From: Odobenus rosmarus divergens
Taxonomy: Eukaryota; Chordata; Mammalia; Carnivora; Odobenidae
Assembly (NCBI RefSeq): GCF_000321225.1
Contig: NW_004451665.1
Location: 340,828 to 404,827 of the forward strand
DNA length: 64,000 nucleotides
Reading direction: 5' to 3'
Shown: piece by piece, positions 62,890 to 64,000 of the stretch
Position numbering within the stretch: position 1 is the first letter of the stretch
Layout: each line of letters opens with the position of its first letter
The notes under the pieces: generated by a model
Databases searched by the model: none
The model's input: the letters and a program-made list of their open reading frames with translations, nothing else
What the model was told of the DNA's origin: nothing
Translations under genes and position numbers: made by a program

Positions 62890-64000
62890 TCTTAAATGAC
62901 CACTTTAAAAAGTGATTATGTTTCAGGTTTGTGGAGATACAAGGAAGATGATATGGTCTTTTTTTCACAACAGGCTTGCAGTCCAGTTCCTCGCACAAAG
63001 TCAGTCCATCATCTGGGATGGAACTGGGACCTGGCACCCTTGCTGGACCCACAAATGGGCTGTCTCTTCCTGCTGGGGGAATCCCAGGGACTACCCGGCT
63101 GGTTTGTTGTTGGGGCTAAGTTCTGTGGAGAGTTCCCCTTCTTCAGTAAGTTCATCAGTCTTCAGTGATATTACTATAAGCAATATATACACCTCAGTCT
63201 AAGCTTAAAAGTTATGGACATAATAATTCTGGCCTCACTGACCTGATAGAAAGAGGGGTGGTAGAGGGAGAGACTTACTCCCCTAGGGTTTGGACCTGGG
63301 ATCTTGGTGGCTATTTGCAAAGCTCAGAGCTACACCTAAGTACCAAGTATCCCTTTGATAGCTGTCAGGACTAGGCCTGATCGCCATTTTTCTTTCCTGT
63401 CCCTGCAGGCCTTGTCCTGTCCTGGAGAGTGCTAAGCATGGGTGGAGCAGAGTAAGACACAGATAGTGGCAAGCCTGTCAGTCCAGGTGATCAAATGGCA
63501 GAAACCAATCAGAATCTAGCAGGCCAAGTTAGCATGAAATAGGCTCCTGATCCACAGTCTTTATCAGCAAAGATACCAACACACCTGGGCGCCAGGCAGT
63601 CAAGGGTCATTCTGGCTATAGGCAAATGGATAACAGATCAGGGCTGACAAGGTTCAAGAGGAAACAACAATGAATAAGGTTTCAAACAAGTAAAGGATCA
63701 GTTACATCCCGTAGATTCTAGCACCAGATAGAGTTCTATGGGATCCAGGGCTTTTGGGGCTTCCTGTTCAATAATGCTGAGGACCTGTATTACTCCCAGA
63801 TTGATCCTATCTTTCTTGGGGGCATTTTTTTTTTTTAATGTTTTACAGTGTTTCATACTTTTTAGAGTCCATATTGAGGACTGAGAAGGCCTTGATTAGT
63901 TAGGAAAAAACCAAGGCTTCTGGAGGGGCAATCTCTTCCCATCTTCTAGGGAACCTTTAGGCTCTAAGTCCCACAGAAAAGCCATCTCCTCCTGGTTAGT
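62890..64000. other. Unassigned intronic sequence
   Basis: No recognisable exon or clear repeat. Two overlapping open frames near 62896-63202 (plus) have no known motif. A T run lies at 63827-63837. Confidence 0.3.

Larger units (their letters stand above)
59803..64000 (-). other. ALDH18A1: ALDH18A1 intron 2 (continues past right edge)
   Basis: No ATG-containing exon found on the minus strand up to 64000. Contents: young L1 at 59878-60492, ancient L1 at about 60690-61100, an old LTR-like or similar repeat at about 61610-62165 with a SINE inside, a short young L1 at 62676-62839, and unassigned sequence at 62890-64000. Confidence 0.75.

Noticed and set aside
62896..63202. Overlapping plus-strand open frames in the ALDH18A1 5' intron
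   Set aside because: No known motif, no supporting splice sites, both frames equally open; no evidence for a gene.
59803..64000. Search for the ALDH18A1 exon with the ATG
   Set aside because: No minus-strand sequence encoding the expected first 30 residues with a donor site was found. The exon is probably right of the window.

Overview
This window is vertebrate nuclear DNA from a carnivore. The evidence is the interspersed repeats. It carries about 17 tRNA-derived CAN-SINEs (head 'ggggcgcctgggtggctcag', internal 'caggtcatgatccc', tail (AAATA)n plus AATCTT), many with perfect target-site duplications. It also has several copies of a young carnivore LINE-1 3' end. The SINE form resembles that of arctoid caniforms (bear, seal, mustelid) more than the dog SINEC_Cf or felid consensus. 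That lineage call rests on memory of the consensus sequences.

The one protein-coding gene I can establish is ALDH18A1, on the minus strand. It encodes delta-1-pyrroline-5-carboxylate synthase (P5CS), the mitochondrial bifunctional enzyme that turns glutamate into P5C for proline, ornithine and arginine synthesis. I located 16 coding exons between 59802 and 32823. They join in frame with GT-AG splice sites and cover residues 31-795 of a 795-residue protein (human numbering), plus the second and third bases of codon 30. The N-terminal glutamate 5-kinase is encoded by exons 3 to about 9/10, and the C-terminal gamma-glutamyl phosphate reductase, with catalytic Cys612, by exons 10-18. The exon with the ATG and the promoter lie beyond the right edge. 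A 3'UTR of about 0.84 kb ends near 31980, after an AATAAA at 32001-32006.

Layout: 1-400 is a GC-rich, CpG-dense promoter-like block, possibly the SORBS1 5' end by conserved gene order. 400-31980 is intergenic, mostly old MIR, L2, L1 and hAT remnants with younger SINE and L1 insertions and a 158-bp tandem duplication near 27.8-28.1 kb. 31980-59802 is ALDH18A1, with SINEs, L1s and MIRs in its introns. 59803-64000 is its large 5' intron.

The most interesting functional signal is at the 3' end of exon 6. Two in-frame donors 6 bp apart reproduce the known long/short P5CS isoform choice (Val-Asn inserted or not), and a third out-of-frame GT lies 4 bp further on. I saw no undescribed genetic system. 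The remaining points of interest concern repeats: stacked SINE insertions at one target, a SINE nested in a SINE, L1 copies truncated at the same G-rich tract, and an L1 inserted 75 bp from the exon 3 acceptor.
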